Part shown: piece by piece, positions 23,101 to 34,812 of the stretch | How the letters are laid out: each line of letters starts with the position of its first letter | Numbering within the stretch: position 1 is the first letter of the stretch | Assembly: GCA_033439765.1 (NCBI GenBank) | Contig: JAULSN010000001.1 | Span: 3,968,001-4,032,000, forward strand | Length of the DNA: 64,000 nucleotides | From: Lasiosphaeria ovina | Lineage: Eukaryota > Ascomycota > Sordariomycetes > Sordariales > Lasiosphaeriaceae | Reading direction: 5' to 3' | Program-made: the position numbers and the translations under genes | The notes under the pieces: generated by a model | Told to the model about the DNA's origin: nothing | Databases searched by the model: none | The model's input: only the letters and a program-made list of their open reading frames with translations

Positions 23101-24018
23101 CCAGGCACGTCACGCGGCAGCAGTTTCGACGAGAATCCCGATAAACTGCTCCAGATGCTCCGCGACAATGATCAAGGAAACGGCTGGTGTGCCGATTGTG
23201 AATCGAATAACAAGGTTGAGTGGGTTTCCATCAATCTCGCCATAATTGTTTGCATTGAGTGCAGCGGTATCCATCGGTCACTGGGGACGCATATCAGCAA
23301 GGTTCGCTCCCTCACTCTCGACACAACCTCTTTTACAGCGGACATTGTGGAGCTCCTTCTCCTAGTTGGAAATAGGGTGTCCAATATGGTCTTTGAGGCC
23401 AAGCTGGATCCCACAGTGAAGCCTACCCACCAAGCGACACGAGAACAACGACTCAGATTTATCACCGCGAAATATGTTGAACGAGCATACGTAGAACCCA
23501 TTTCCCCCACTCTCTCCAGGTACCCTACTCCGGACGACACTCTCCTCGCAGGGATCAAGAAAAACGACATCCAACAGGTCCTATATGCCCTGGCGCTGCA
23601 AGCTAGTCCAAACGTGACTGATAAGTCACGAGGCACGCACGCTGTCTACTTGGCCCTGGCTGCGGCGGATCCCGCACAGCCGTCACCAACACCGCCGTCG
23701 GTGCCCGCACCGGGGCAGGCTGCGGATAAAGTTGTGCCTTTCCCCATCGCCGAGCTTTTGATCCAGAATGGTGCAGAAATCCCACTCCAGCCCCCAGCCT
23801 TCCCTCTCAGTCTTGCCGCGCAGCAGTATGTCGAGGTGAAGCGGGGACGCCGAGCTGCCATCGAAGCATCAGGAGGCTCGTACGATGGCGTCGGTTCACA
23901 TACATCCAACGCGACGTTGAGCCCTGGCGACAAGCTCCAGCGAGAAAGGGAGGCCAGACTCCAGAAGCGCGTAAGCGCGGGGGGGCGTTTAGCCAAGAAC
24001 CCTATTCCAGAGCGATAG
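20102..24018 (+). CDS. csx2: ARF GTPase-activating protein with BAR, PH and ArfGAP domains (Csx2 family)
   Basis: Six exons: 20102-20165, 20442-20575, 20697-21086, 21146-21212, 21263-22634 and 22689-24018, encoding 1,118 residues. Exon 1 encodes MGNVGSTPEEGASLYLRDQN, whose MGxxxS start fits N-myristoylation. An N-terminal conserved region (FLLKLANDDDLVFTFTF) is followed by a BAR helical domain at about 310-520, a PH domain at about 650-755 and an ArfGAP zinc finger near 826-945 with the CADC...CIEC cysteines and the IHRSLGTHISKVRSLTLD segment containing the arginine finger. A degenerate ankyrin-like tail follows. The family stimulates GTP hydrolysis on ARF proteins at curved membranes. The acceptor before exon 5 is a triple CAG, so two or three sites are possible without frame change. 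Confidence 0.92.
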
Positions 24019-26105
24019 AGCGGCTTGGGGGTTGCTTATGGAGTGCCATTCCTCAACCTCAGCCGCCAGCGGTCATATCCGTCGTATTGACTAAGGTGCC
24101 GTCTTTCCCAGCCGCCACACGTTTTATTCTGTTATTCTCCTTCTATCCGTTGAGTTCATTCATGTACGATTTGCTTTATTTTATCTTTTGACATTCCGAC
24201 CTTTGATCACTGGCTTCCTCATACCTACATGTACTCACAAGCCGGTGCGCGCATATGAACTACGTTTGTCGCCTTGGCTGTGGTGAGGAATTGTTGGCTT
24301 CAGGTGATTGCTCAGCATCGGTTGTTGGCTTCCGGATATCCTTATTTCCATAGTATTGGATCAAAGAGGAGGAAATTCCAGCGGGGCTAGTGAGGAGGTC
24401 GGGCAGTCGTTCAGGGGGTTGTATTGTTTTGGTTCTTGTAGTCATGTCCCTAGGGCATTAATTCGGGGGGTCTCTGGGTTTTCTTTTTGGCTTTTCCTTT
24501 TCTGTTTGTCTTTCTTCTTGCACATCATCATGAACAGAAGCATGGAGTCAGGCGGAACGGGGTTTAAGGAGGGAAACTGACGTACTGGTCTTGGTGGTGG
24601 TGGGTTTTGCCCTTTCCTTTGGTCCTTTTTGAATCAAGTCAACTTTGAATTGACTGGCATGGAAATTGTACGGACATACGGGATGGAATGGAGGCCGTGG
24701 TGGTATTAGTATCAGTATTGGAACTTGTTTTTAACCCCAAAAGCTTCTGCTGTGTAAAATGCTGTTGTTTTTTTTTGGCTGGGTTGTTCGTTTTGCTTGT
24801 TTCTGCTGTCTGGAGAAGTGGGTGGGAACTTGTCCTAAGAAAATGGGGGTTTGCCGGTCTCATTCCGTCTAATCCTATCCTGGCGTTTTCCCGCAGGCCG
24901 TTTTCTTTCTCTTCTTCTCTCTTTCCTTTTCAAGGTGATAAATTTGCCTCCAAGAGAAAGCTAGTATGTCATTGTGTAATTAACAAAATAGACGCAAGGC
25001 ATTCTGTCTACCCGGGAAGGTCAGAGATGGGAAGGTCAGTTTGTAAATGGGATCGAAAATCGGAGGCACGCGAATAGCATCTAGTGGTAGGATACTGTAA
25101 TAGTGAAGAGATATACAAGAAAACGGGAATGTTAGCGATATAATTGCATGAGACGGGGGCGTGTGAGAGCTGTGGCGACAACGCACCATCCCCGATTTTC
25201 TTTTCATCTGGGGTGTACGGAGTATCACTCGAATAATATGTCGATGGCTATCTTGGATGAAGCACGAGTACTGATCGCTTTGCGTGTGGGCTGTATCTAT
25301 CGAGGATACTGAACCAAACGGTTCGTTTAGAGGGAAACATGAAGTCATGACCACGGCCATCAGCCTGTCCACCTACCAAGGTCGAATGGATCATAACCTA
25401 CTACCTACCTGTACTAATTGTCATGGGGGTTGCTGTAAAGAGCCATAGACCTTATCTACGTATTGTACAAAAAACAAGGGCATTGTGAGTTGAAGGATGT
25501 CGAGGTATTAGATGTATTGAACACGGCGGTAGAAGCTTGTTCAAGGCGGACGATATCTGAACATACACAGCTGGAACTGGCGAATATTTCGAATAACAAG
25601 ACCATCCCAGGCGGATTATAACATACCCGCGCGTAGGAGAATAGTTTCTTCTACCTATCCTATAAACAGTATATAATGTATAAACCCATCAAAGAGCCTG
25701 ATGGAGACCGCTCCCCGTCAGGCATGAAAAACCCCCTATGAACCTAGCAAGCCACAATCGCAAACGATGATCGCTATATATTAATGCTGTGGCAGCTATA
25801 CAAGCAGCTGCAAAGGCAAAAAAACTTTTGATCCGCAACAGAAAAGCGCTGATTGCTCGGTTGCTTCGTATTGACCTCCGCATCCCACCAGTTTCGACAA
25901 ACACACATGCTTCCCTAGATATCCATCCGACCAAAAAGGTGACGAGTCCACAAGTCCTCAGCTAAACGCAAAAAGTTTGACTGGGGCCCAAGCTCCTCTA
26001 AAAGCAATAAATAAAAGAATGAAACTAGAACACACGACGCCTGCTGCTTCGGGCATATCCCACATGTAACAAATACAGTGCTCTCTCACTCAACCTCCAT
26101 ACCTC
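24019..26105. other. Convergent intergenic region (~2.1 kb)
   Basis: Lies between the 3' ends of the ArfGAP gene and the checkpoint kinase. It is T-rich in places (24,480-24,950), with short frames that show no family resemblance. Long 3' UTRs may occupy both ends. No gene recognised. Confidence 0.5.
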
Positions 26106-28312
26106 TCAACGACCGCTCGGCTTACCTTTGCCCTTACCCTTCGCTTTGGAGCTAGCGGCAGCTTCTGCGACGTCCTTCTTGGAATAGTTGCTATCAGCGT
26201 CGTTGCCGAACAGCTCTTGGTCACCCTTACCACCCATAGCCATGAATTCGCGAGGGTCTCGCATATCCGCAGGCCTCATCTCCTTTTTAGGCGGTGTTGG
26301 CGCGCTAGGTTTGGGGTTCTTTGAGTATATTTTCAATTCGGGTTTGTTATCACCCATAGGCACACGGTTGGCAACCCGGACCGTGTTGATGGAACTTAGC
26401 AGTGTGCGCTCTCGGGCCACGCCGCGCCGGTTGACTTCCAACCCAGCAATACCGCTCACAAGGCCGTTAGTGCTGTCATTGACCCCAGGTGCCTTTTTGG
26501 TCATCCACGGGTGAGCTAGACACTGGTCGATTGTATATCTCCTCTCAGGATCGACGACAAGCATACAATCAATAAGATCAACTGTAATACTTTATTAGTA
26601 GGTCCTTTTAGGACTGGGGCAGGGTGCCGACTTACGAGCAAGGTCGTCAACAGGATCCCAGTACGGAGAGGGATAGTCGAATCTGCCTTTCCGAATCTGC
26701 TCCGAGAGAGTATAGGGGAAGCTCGCCGAAGTGAGCTCATCAGAGAACGGCGGAAATCCACACAGGCAAATATAGAGCACCACACCAAGAGACCAGACAT
26801 CAACGGCCTTGGTATACTTGCGGCGTCTGCTGTCGGCCAGGATTTCTGGTGCGACGTAGCTGGGCGTACCGCAAAGCGTTGTTGTAAAAGACTCCTCTCC
26901 GATAATTTTAGCAAGGCCGAAGTCAGCAAGCTTGACATGCAGATCTTTGTCCGCAAGGAGAATATTCTCGGGTTTGATGTCTCGGTGGACTATATTTCGT
27001 TCATGCTGCAATAACGTTAGGGTCTGAGATTTTGGGGTCGGATGGGAGGCAGGGAACTCACCAGATACTTGACACCATTAAACAGCTGGGTGAAGAGCTT
27101 TCGGGTTTCGTTCTCCGTCAGCTTTTGCTTCTGAACAATGAAGTTGAACAGTTCTCCCTCTGGAGCGAGCTCTAGCACCAAATATACAGCATTAGGTTCG
27201 TTGAAGGTGTCCTTGAGGCATAGGACGTTTGGGTGGCTGACGCCCATGAGCACGGCAATTTCCTGCTGTAGGCCGTCGCTCTTGGATTTCTCTTCTACGC
27301 CAGGTGTCTTGCTGAAAACCTTGACGGCATAACGCCGGCCGGTTGATTTCTCAACACACAGGTAGACCTCTGCAAAGTGACCCTTCCCGAGTTTCTCCTG
27401 TGGTGTGTACTGTTGTAGGAATGCGCTTGTGTGACGGCTCTTTGGGTATCTGAAAATGAAGCGGGCTTTGTCGAGAACAGCAATCTCATCCTGCTCCTGC
27501 AGCTCTCTCCGTTGATTTCGGCCCACTATTGCTTCGTTGACGAAGGTCCCGTTGCTCGAGAGATCCTCAAGCACAGCAACAGTGTCGTTGCCCTTATTCT
27601 CGGTAAATATCAAACAGTGGCGGTTCGAAATTATCGGATCATCCACCACAATATCTGAATACGTTAGTTGTGTCTGCTGCGCAGTGCTTAAGAGTGAGGA
27701 CAGAAGCATACCGCACTCGGGGTGCCTCCCGATCAAGTAGCCTCCAGATGCAAGACCGCTGGATTTCTTCTCGCTCTTGGCAGGGGCCTTTGAGCCTCTT
27801 CTACCTCCCCTCCTCGACGTCGACGCAGCTGCTTCTTCGGCCGCCTCGGGGGGCGGGCACGTCCCCTTCTTCCTCATGACGAGGCACCGGCCACCATATC
27901 GCGTGTCCATGGGGAAAAGGTATCCCCATACGCCCTCTTTGACTTCATCTTCTACCTCGTCAGACAGCGGGGCATTCGGGTCGACATGCTGGCTAGGGAA
28001 GGCCTGCGTGTCTTGGGGTGGCGAGCTGAAGGCGAGACCCTGGGAAAAGTTGTCGTCTGGATTGCGATGCGACACTTGGCTGGGACGTCCCTCGGGTGGC
28101 GTGGCGGTGGCCTCCTTGAACAGCTCGATCTCCTCGCTGGCGTCGTGCGTAACAGGCGATGGTAGTTGTTGCCTGGTCGAGACTGGTGTTTTGCGGACGT
28201 CGTTGTCGACGCGTTGCGACGAGAGCCTCTCGGAGCGTCGGGGTTTCTTGAACGACTCCTGCTCGGCATCTGCCGGGGAGCCCTGAAACTTTCGGATTAA
28301 TCGTCGAATCAT
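26106..28312 (-). CDS. prd-4: FHA-domain checkpoint kinase, CHK2/PRD-4 family
   Basis: Four exons: 28312-27712, 27654-27062, 27005-26636 and 26581-26106, encoding 679 residues. The N-terminal region has several SQ/TQ sites (SSQ, PSQ, FSQ, DTQ) like the ATM/ATR target cluster of CHK2. An FHA phosphothreonine-binding domain spans about 190-275 (GGYLIGRHPEC, SNRHCLIF, DLSSNGTFVNE). The kinase domain (about 282-545) has the Gly loop LGKGHFAEV, VHRDIKPEN at 404-412, DFG at 426-428 and a TTTLCGTPSYVAPE activation segment. The C-terminus is basic (KAKGKGKGKPSGR). In Neurospora PRD-4 transduces DNA-damage and translation-stress signals to the clock protein FRQ; the same role is an inference here. The start was taken at the MIRRLIRKF ATG (G at -3). 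Confidence 0.92.
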
Positions 28313-28867
28313 GGCTGCGTTGTTGTGACGCAAGATAGCAGAAGACTAAGTAAGGTAAAGTAGTGGAAACCTACAGAGATGCGACCTCTTTTCAGATGGC
28401 TGCCTTGACCTTCAGACCAAGGAGCCATGACGCGAGGTGGTAGCTGGGACACCAGCAGTAGCGAATGACCCAAGGTATTGTCCGTATTGTTATTGTCGAA
28501 GGGCGTGGTAGTGAGTGGCAATGAAGCCCCGGGCTCGTGCGGCGCTGTATGTGCCTGTGGCAGAGCTGTCCAAAATGCAATTCGAGGATTGCGGACCGTT
28601 ATGCGGGTTCAGAGGCTCGATTTGGTGGTCTGGTCATCACCTCGCGAGGCCTCTACTCTCTAGGGGAGGGCTCAGCATCATGACCCTAGCATGCAAACCT
28701 GGAATCTAGGTCGCCGCGCCTCCCTCTCCGCGAACCTGCCTGGGATCCACCTGAAGCGCGCCCCAGGGGCCCAGCCGAGACGGGACGGATCCTGGCTGAC
28801 TCAGAACGGTTTTTCAATGATCCGCTGCAATACGCAGTTACGGCACCCAAAAATGGGTGGATGATGC

Positions 28868-28910
28868 AGGGGTTAGCCCGGTGGCGTAGAGGCTGTCATG
28901 CTCGCCTGCC
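28868..28910 (+). pseudogene. tRNA-Gly(GCC)-like 5' fragment
   Basis: The stretch GCCCGGTGGCGTAGAGGC followed by ATGCTCGCCTGCCAG resembles the acceptor strand, D-arm and anticodon loop (GCC) of a glycine tRNA. No matching 3' half (anticodon-stem partner, T-loop GTTCGA, acceptor partner) follows within the next ~150 bases, so it is not a functional tRNA. It could also be chance similarity. Confidence 0.3.
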
Positions 28911-30055
28911 AGAATCTAAAGTGACGGGGAGTCAAGTGGTGCCATTCACCGACAACTTCAAGGGTTGCGAAAGACAGCTTAAGACATATGTGACTCTCTT
29001 AGATATCAGGCGGCCTATATTTTGGACGGGGCATGGGCCGGGCAAATTTACAGAAAATAACCAAACCAAACATGGCAAGTGGAGGAAGAGCAGCATACCT
29101 CGTGCCTATCAATTTAGGTTTAAAGTTATGCTCACACGCCCCGACAATCCGAGCCTTTCCATTTTAGAGGACAACAGCTTTGCGACCGGATGCCGTCTCG
29201 CGGGGTTCGACGTCCACGAGACTACCCGACAAAAAGGTGCTTGGTTCCAGGTGGTGAATTCCGCACATTGCCCGAACAAAGCATTTCGTGCCGAGAGACG
29301 AGAGAGCCCTATAAGGCTATTTTCTAATTATTTCCTGACCCATTTGTCCGACGGGCTCCTAAACTGAGAGCCAGGAAGGAAATCTTGGAAATCTCGATTA
29401 AAGAGAGTTTGCGTGCCCTACCTCTGTGTCCGCTTATTAGGATGAAGTAGTTAGTAGCTGGTAGCCAGGTTGAGCAAGCGGCCAGCTATCTGCCTGCATT
29501 ACCTACCCGAGGTGAGCTAAAGTCGTTTCCTCACTGCCAAAACTTACGCTCGATATACTATACAGTCTTACGAGGAGCCTAAGCATCGTAAAATCAAGAA
29601 CCAAGTCACAAAAGGCATGTGTTATGTGTTAGCGTATAGATTCTTCCAAATTTGTAGGCACTTCCACTTACACGGCATGGAATAGAATAGTCAAGAAAAC
29701 CGGAGCAAGCTCCAGCCTAGAGTTTGCCGACCCGTAACAAAAGGAGGCCAAGTACAACAATCTCGAAAGAGGTCTAGACACCTATCTTCCAATAAATGCA
29801 AACGCGACTGTCGCCTGTTTCATATCTTTTTTTATTTCCATACTTTCGGTATAAACAACTAAAGCTTAATATTCGTACTTCAGGTACCTGGTAATCACCC
29901 CCGACCCGTAATAGTGTAATACCTAACATGCAAAACTTAGAAGCCCCCGCTTCTATGGGTCTTCCCACAATTTTCGCTTATCAGCCCGGATTCTGACTAG
30001 CGGCAGTGCCACGTGACCCTATCAAGCACACACAACGCTCACGACAGGGCAAAAA

Positions 30056-30388
30056 ATGGCTTCAGGTGCGGGGCACGGAAATTCTGTGGTCGCGGCTGTC
30101 AAAGAGCCCAAGTTCGAGGTCACGGTCAAGGTGAAGAAACCGAAACCGCCCGTCAGAACACTTCCGCCGGGCCCTTTATCCCCTCTCAAGGATACTGTTT
30201 CCCCTCCAGCAATTCCCAGGGATTCCACTTCTGGCCCACCCTCGTTCCATTCGCCCTCCCGCCTCAGTGACCACCCCGAATACTTTTCCAACAGCAACGT
30301 CGAAGCCGTCCTGAACGGTGCCTCGGCCCTTCTCTGCTCTTTGGGGACACGACCGCCCACCGTTGTGATCGCAACAGCAACCGCAATC
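30056..30388 (+). other. Open in-frame extension upstream of eIF3m start
   Basis: An ATG at 30056 in a strong context (A at -3, G at +4) opens a 111-codon stretch that runs without stop into the canonical eIF3m ATG at 30389. The peptide starts [20 protein letters not shown] and contains VKVKKPKPP and Pro/Ser-rich sequence. The codon choice in its first third looks coding-like. I recognise no domain. Confidence 0.4.
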
Positions 30389-31740
30389 ATGGCGGCCCCT
30401 CAACTTATTTTCGTCGACGGCAGCTTTGTCGAGCTGGCGCAAGAGATGGCGGACTACGTCCAAGTCGGCGAGCAGGTGAAGCCGCTGCTCGAGAAGGAGC
30501 AGCGCGAAGAGGCACTTCAAATCATTGTTAAGGCTTCGATATTCCTCAATTCGGTTCCCGAAAAAGAGTTCACGTCGGCCTACAACCTCCTCATCCACCT
30601 CGTTCTCCAGTCCAAGGATCCCAAGAAGTATCTACCTGTCGTTTGCGGAAACCTTCTCAAGCCAATCACGTCGTCTCCAACCCACGGCTTCACTCTTGCC
30701 TCGAATGCGCTGAGCACCGTTTTCAATCTCCTCGACAAGAGCAACCCGCTGCGCTACAACGTCCTGATGCAGATCATCCGCTTCATTCGTCAACATGGCC
30801 AGTTCGAGCTCCTCAAGCCGCGGTTAAAGAACTTGGATTTGTGGTTCGAAGAGTGGGAGACGGACGAAGAGGACCAGCGCAAGCTTTATGTTGATGTATC
30901 CGACGCTGCAGGAGAGGCAGGCGACGAGGAGTATGTACCAAGTTCACCTCACATAAAGACCCGGGCATAACTGACACCGAACTCTACAGGGAATCATATC
31001 GCTTCCTTCTCAAGGCACTAGGCACAATCGATCGCGACGATCAGGACGAGGTCACGTCAGAGGAGGCTCAGAAACTCTCCCTCAAAGCGGCCCGTATGGC
31101 CATCTCATCGCCTGCCCGGTTCGACTTCCAAGATCTCCGCGCCCTCCCATCCGTCCAGGCACTCAATGACTCGCACCCGGTCTACGCGCAACTGCTCGAC
31201 ATTTTCACTGAGCAGGACCTCGAAGATTATAACGACTTCAGAGAGGAACACGAGGGCTGGATCGAGAAGGAAAAGCTGGACCACGAGAAGCTGCAACGCA
31301 AGATGCGGCTACTCACATTTGCCAGCCTCGCGGCCAGCACACCGAATCGCGAGATCCCGTACCAGAACATTGCCCACGCCCTGCAGATCCCGTCCGAGGA
31401 GGTGGAGATGTGGACCATCGACGTGATCAGAGCTAAGCTGGTCGAGGGCAGATTGTCCCAAAAACAAAAGGTGTTCTTGGTACACCGCACCACCTACCGC
31501 GTCTTTGGCGAGAAGCAATGGCGCGAGCTGGGAACCAGAGTCGACCAGTTCAAGAATGTGCTTGACCGGCTCATCACCGTCGTGCGTAAGTCGCAGGCAG
31601 ATGTCGATGCTCAAAAGGAGCGGGAACAGCAGGAAATCGACAGGAAGCTCGCGAGTGCTGGTATCAGCATCGGTACGGGTGGTGAGGGCAGACGTCGTCT
31701 GCAGCTAACGCAGAAGCAGCGTAATGATAATGACGACTGA
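30389..31740 (+). CDS. eIF3m: Translation initiation factor eIF3 subunit M (PCI domain)
   Basis: Two exons, 30389-30930 and 30990-31740, encode 430 residues. The intron has a GTATGT donor, a CTGAC branch and a TACAG acceptor. The N-terminal half is a helical repeat region ([20 protein letters not shown]), and a PCI domain lies around residues 210-370, with the winged-helix part containing [20 protein letters not shown]. The C-terminal helix is charged ([16 protein letters not shown]). The protein is a scaffold subunit of eIF3 on the 40S ribosome. I preferred the [13 protein letters not shown] start because it is the family start, although an upstream in-frame ATG exists at 30056. Confidence 0.92.
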
Positions 31741-32332
31741 AGGGTGAAGCTAGAGGGTTAGGTAGGAGAGCTTTGCAGCGTTTGCTCTTGTGGGAGCTCG
31801 ACTCAAAAAGTTTAGACTCTTCTTTTTAGGTTGTTTCTACAAAGTAGACCCCACAAAGTAATCTATTTGACTTGTATAGTCATTGTCTTCGTAAAAGGTC
31901 GGTCCAGAATGGGGGCGGTTGAGGTGCATCATGTCTTTTCCGGTTTATTTCTATGTATGGACTGTGGGTGAGAAATGGGAAGGAAGGCTGTTTCGCCATA
32001 CGGTGGGAAATCAAGACGGCGTTGATCATACAGTGGAAATGGATGGTTTACAAAAGGAGGAGAGAAGCAAGTAGGCGCGGAGCCACTGCTACTACCTAAC
32101 TGTCCATACGGAATAAACTTGAACAAAACAATGAAGGTGAAAAGACTGAAGGAAAGTCTAAGAGGCTGAGAAGCCCATGAGGATGAACCCTCCTCCCAAG
32201 AGGAGACTCCGTCGTTCTATACAATAGTCAAACAGGACCGAAAAAAGCCTAGGTCGACACACTCGTCGTCGCCCCAGTCGCACGCGCTGCTATGCCTGCC
32301 GGGGTGCCGGGGTATGGGGCCTTGCTGTCGCT
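31741..32332. other. Convergent 3' intergenic region
   Basis: Spacer between eIF3m and the UMP kinase, presumably their 3' UTRs. No gene or repeat seen. Confidence 0.5.
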
Positions 32333-32995
32333 TCAAAAGTTGTCGCCCAAGACCTTGGTGAGCCTGGCCTGGGTATCGCGGTAGACTGCATCGGGGGTCG
32401 GGGTGGCGTCGACCTTGACGACGCGGCCTTCCTTCTCGTAGTGGTCGACGACGGGCATGCTCGTCTCGACAAAGGTGCGGAAGCGCTTGCGGATGCTGTC
32501 GGCGTTGTCGTCGGAGCGGCCGCTGGTCTTGCCGCGCTCGAGCAGGCGCCGCTCCATCTCGTCCTCGGGGCAGTCGAAGAAGAGCACGAGGCGCGCGAGG
32601 CAGACGGCCTCCTCGAACTTGAGGGCCTGGTCCATCTTGCGCGGGAAGCCGTCGATGAGGAACCGGGCCTTGGCTCCTCCTGATACTCCTCCTGAAGTGG
32701 CAATCGTGTCCTTCATGGCGTTCTCGAGTAGCTGCACCGTCACCTCCATGGGCACAATCGACCCGTCCTTGATGCAGTCCCGGATCAGCGCGCCAAACTC
32801 GGAGCCCTCGCGCGTCTGCTCGGCCCGCAGCAGGTCGCCCGCCGACAGGTGCGTGAACCCAAAGTCCTTAACGAGCCTCGCGCACTGCGTGCCCTTGCCG
32901 GCGCCCGGCCCGCCCAGGACGAACAGCACCGTCACATCGTCAGGCGAGAACGTCGGCGACGTCTTGCTGCTGACTGGAGGGGGTACGGCAGGCAT
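32333..32995 (-). CDS. URA6: UMP-CMP (uridylate) kinase
   Basis: Single exon, 220 residues. An adenylate-kinase fold is evident: P-loop GGPGAGKGTQ near residues 28-37, the NMP-binding region (LSAGDLLRAEQ, IVPMEVTVQLLENAM), the family signature FLIDGFPRKMDQ and the LID region with ERGKTSGRSDDN. The enzyme phosphorylates UMP and CMP (and to a degree AMP) using ATP, feeding pyrimidine nucleotide synthesis. The length is close to yeast Ura6 (204) with a short Pro/Ser-rich N-terminus, and I see no clear mitochondrial presequence. The ATG at 32995 is the first in frame. Confidence 0.93.
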   Translation of the reverse strand: MPAVPPPVSSKTSPTFSPDDVTVLFVLGGPGAGKGTQCARLVKDFGFTHLSAGDLLRAEQTREGSEFGALIRDCIKDGSIVPMEVTVQLLENAMKDTIATSGGVSGGAKARFLIDGFPRKMDQALKFEEAVCLARLVLFFDCPEDEMERRLLERGKTSGRSDDNADSIRKRFRTFVETSMPVVDHYEKEGRVVKVDATPTPDAVYRDTQARLTKVLGDNF

Positions 32996-33356
32996 TTCTA
33001 TTAATAAAAGCGCAAAAAGATGTGTCAGTTTGTTAATTGTTCAGTTTTAGGCGGTTAGAGAGATTGTTGTCGCCCAGTAACCTGAATTCCCGCCGTGCAT
33101 GGCACAGAACAGGAAAGAGCCCAGAAAAGGGGAGAGAAGCGAGAGGGCAAGGCCCCCGGCGGCAAAGGGATTCACAGCAGGAGTAGCCGGCTGTGACACT
33201 ACTACGGGGGCATGGCACCACGGCATGACCAGAATATGGACGACCTATGCCAGCTGCACTCGTGCTCTTGGCCCTGGCTCTTCCTTTGTTTCCCACTTCT
33301 TTCAACAAATCATTCTCGTCTTTGCCCGCGTTGCGGTAGGTAGGTAGCTCTTATTG
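32996..33356. other. Short intergenic region upstream of the UMP kinase
   Basis: About 360 bp between two co-oriented genes; probably the 3' UTR of the upstream small membrane-protein gene and the promoter of the UMP kinase. A GGTA tandem (about 33336-33347) is present. No gene seen. Confidence 0.5.
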
Positions 33357-33885
33357 TCAGGGAGACTCGGGAGGCTGCTGCTCTCCACTAACCGGGCTGG
33401 CCCGCCAACAAAATGAGAGCTTGCCCCAGCTTACCTTTTCGCCGATTCACGAGCAAGATGTAGCTCGAGGAGCCCAAGGCAATGACCACGAGGAATGGCC
33501 AGAACTTGAGGTTATTCTTATCTTTGCCCCTCGGCGGGGGAGGGGGAGGCGGCGTCGAGCTATTATTACTTTGTGACGACGAGCTGTAGGATCGCTGCTG
33601 CTGCTGCTGCTTTGGGCCCCTGGTAGTAGCTGTAGTGCTGGTGTTCCTAGCAGGCAGGCTTCTCGGCGACACGGCGGGTGCTGTCGGCCTTTGGATTATC
33701 GAATGCGCGGCGGCGGGAGAGGAAGACGAAGAAGAAGCAGCTCGTCGCTGGAGGAGTTGCTCGGATTGGCGTCCTAGCTGGGGCTTCTGTGTCGACGACG
33801 CAGGTGCTCGCATCACTTGCCGCCAAGCTTGACGCCCGGAAGCGGCAGCAGCCATCGTCATTGGGCGCAGAGCAGTCGCTGCCAT
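33357..33885 (-). CDS. Small single-TM protein, probably mitochondrial
   Basis: The ATG at 33885 (A at -3, G at +4) opens about 150 residues before a GTAAGC donor at 33434. The N-terminus is Arg/Ala/Ser-rich without acidic residues (ALRPMTMAAAASGRQAWRQV), as in mitochondrial presequences. Ser/Gln/Pro low-complexity sequence follows, then one membrane segment (FWPFLVVIALGSSSYILLV) after a Lys-rich linker. The C-terminus is uncertain. If unspliced it stops at 33388 after a further 15 residues. Splicing to an AG near 33386 would end the protein RRKEQQPPESP with a stop at 33357; another acceptor at 33388 is possible. I do not recognise the family. Confidence 0.6.
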
Positions 33886-34812
33886 GGTTGTGTGTGTGCC
33901 TACGTGAGCTGTGAAAGGAGTGTGTGTGGGCTGCAACGATGGCCGACCGCGTTCGCTGCTGATATGATCAGTGGGACCGCCGGGGATGCTCCGTATGACG
34001 CCCTGAAACTCCAATGGTGATGGCCAACAAACTTGGTTTTTTTTTTATTCTTGTCCACGTTTCTCGTGATTTCAAGTCTTTGGACAGTTTTATTAGCGAC
34101 AGGGGTGGTTTGATAGAGTCGGAATTACGAACAATTTCCGTAAAATGGAAATTGTTAGTGTCATCCCACGTCCCCAATAACGCGCGGCGTTGCTCCTGTG
34201 GGGCGGCGTCTCATCTCATCTCATCATGACCATGTCGTCTTTTTGCTGCTGCTGCTGCAAGACAGACTTCATCACCCTTGCTCGAGCGCCTCAGAGCCGC
34301 TTCCCACGTACCGGTATTTCTTACTCTGGGCCTGAGGCTCTTTCTGCTGACGACAGACTGGGGAAGCCTGCAGTAAAAAGGTACCATCGTTTGGCGCCGC
34401 AATGTTGCGGAAATTCGCGATCCGCTGATATTTGTGATCCGCAGACACATGCAAGTCAACCGAACCTCATTTGAAAACTTCAGACTTCAATTCGTGCCAT
34501 GTTTGGACAATAAGAAAAATTGCGGTTTGGAAGAGGAATCCTCATGTCTAGATAGAGCTTCGTCCTATTTACCCAGCTTCACCACCTCCAGCGGCGTATC
34601 TCTGTCGCTACTGTACAGGTTCCTAGCATTAAAATATAGATGTCTCCCGTGTCGCTTTGCCCCCATTCCCGCCAACGCCTCTGGTATTTCCACAATCAAA
34701 AACAAAAAAAAGCAGCCATGCCTTCGTGGCAGCTCAGCTGTCTCCGTCGAAGAATAGAAAAGGTGTATAAAACAGACTCCAATCATCAAACAATCAGCAC
34801 CACGCAAGAGCC
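33886..34812. other. Intergenic region, no gene seen
   Basis: Upstream region of the small membrane-protein gene and downstream of the four-TM gene. It contains a T-tract (34038-34047) and a TCTCA/CATCT microsatellite near 34208-34224. No convincing frame. Confidence 0.45.

Larger units (their letters stand above)
28313..30388. other. Divergent intergenic region between prd-4 and eIF3m
   Basis: About 2 kb. The left 450 bp is probably prd-4 promoter and leader, with a short upstream ATG frame and a possible leader intron. A tRNA-Gly-like fragment sits near 28868-28910. A 168-codon frame at 28861-29367 shows no family resemblance. The last 333 bp is an open in-frame extension of eIF3m (separate entry). 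Confidence 0.5.

Noticed and set aside
28376..28430. Upstream exon for prd-4 beginning MAPWSEGQG
   Set aside because: Splicing at its GTAGGT donor to the AG before the MIRR start gives an immediate frame stop, so it is more likely a leader uORF than part of the kinase.
28861..29367. 168-codon frame between prd-4 and eIF3m
   Set aside because: No family resemblance, overlaps the tRNA-like fragment, and its composition resembles surrounding spacer.
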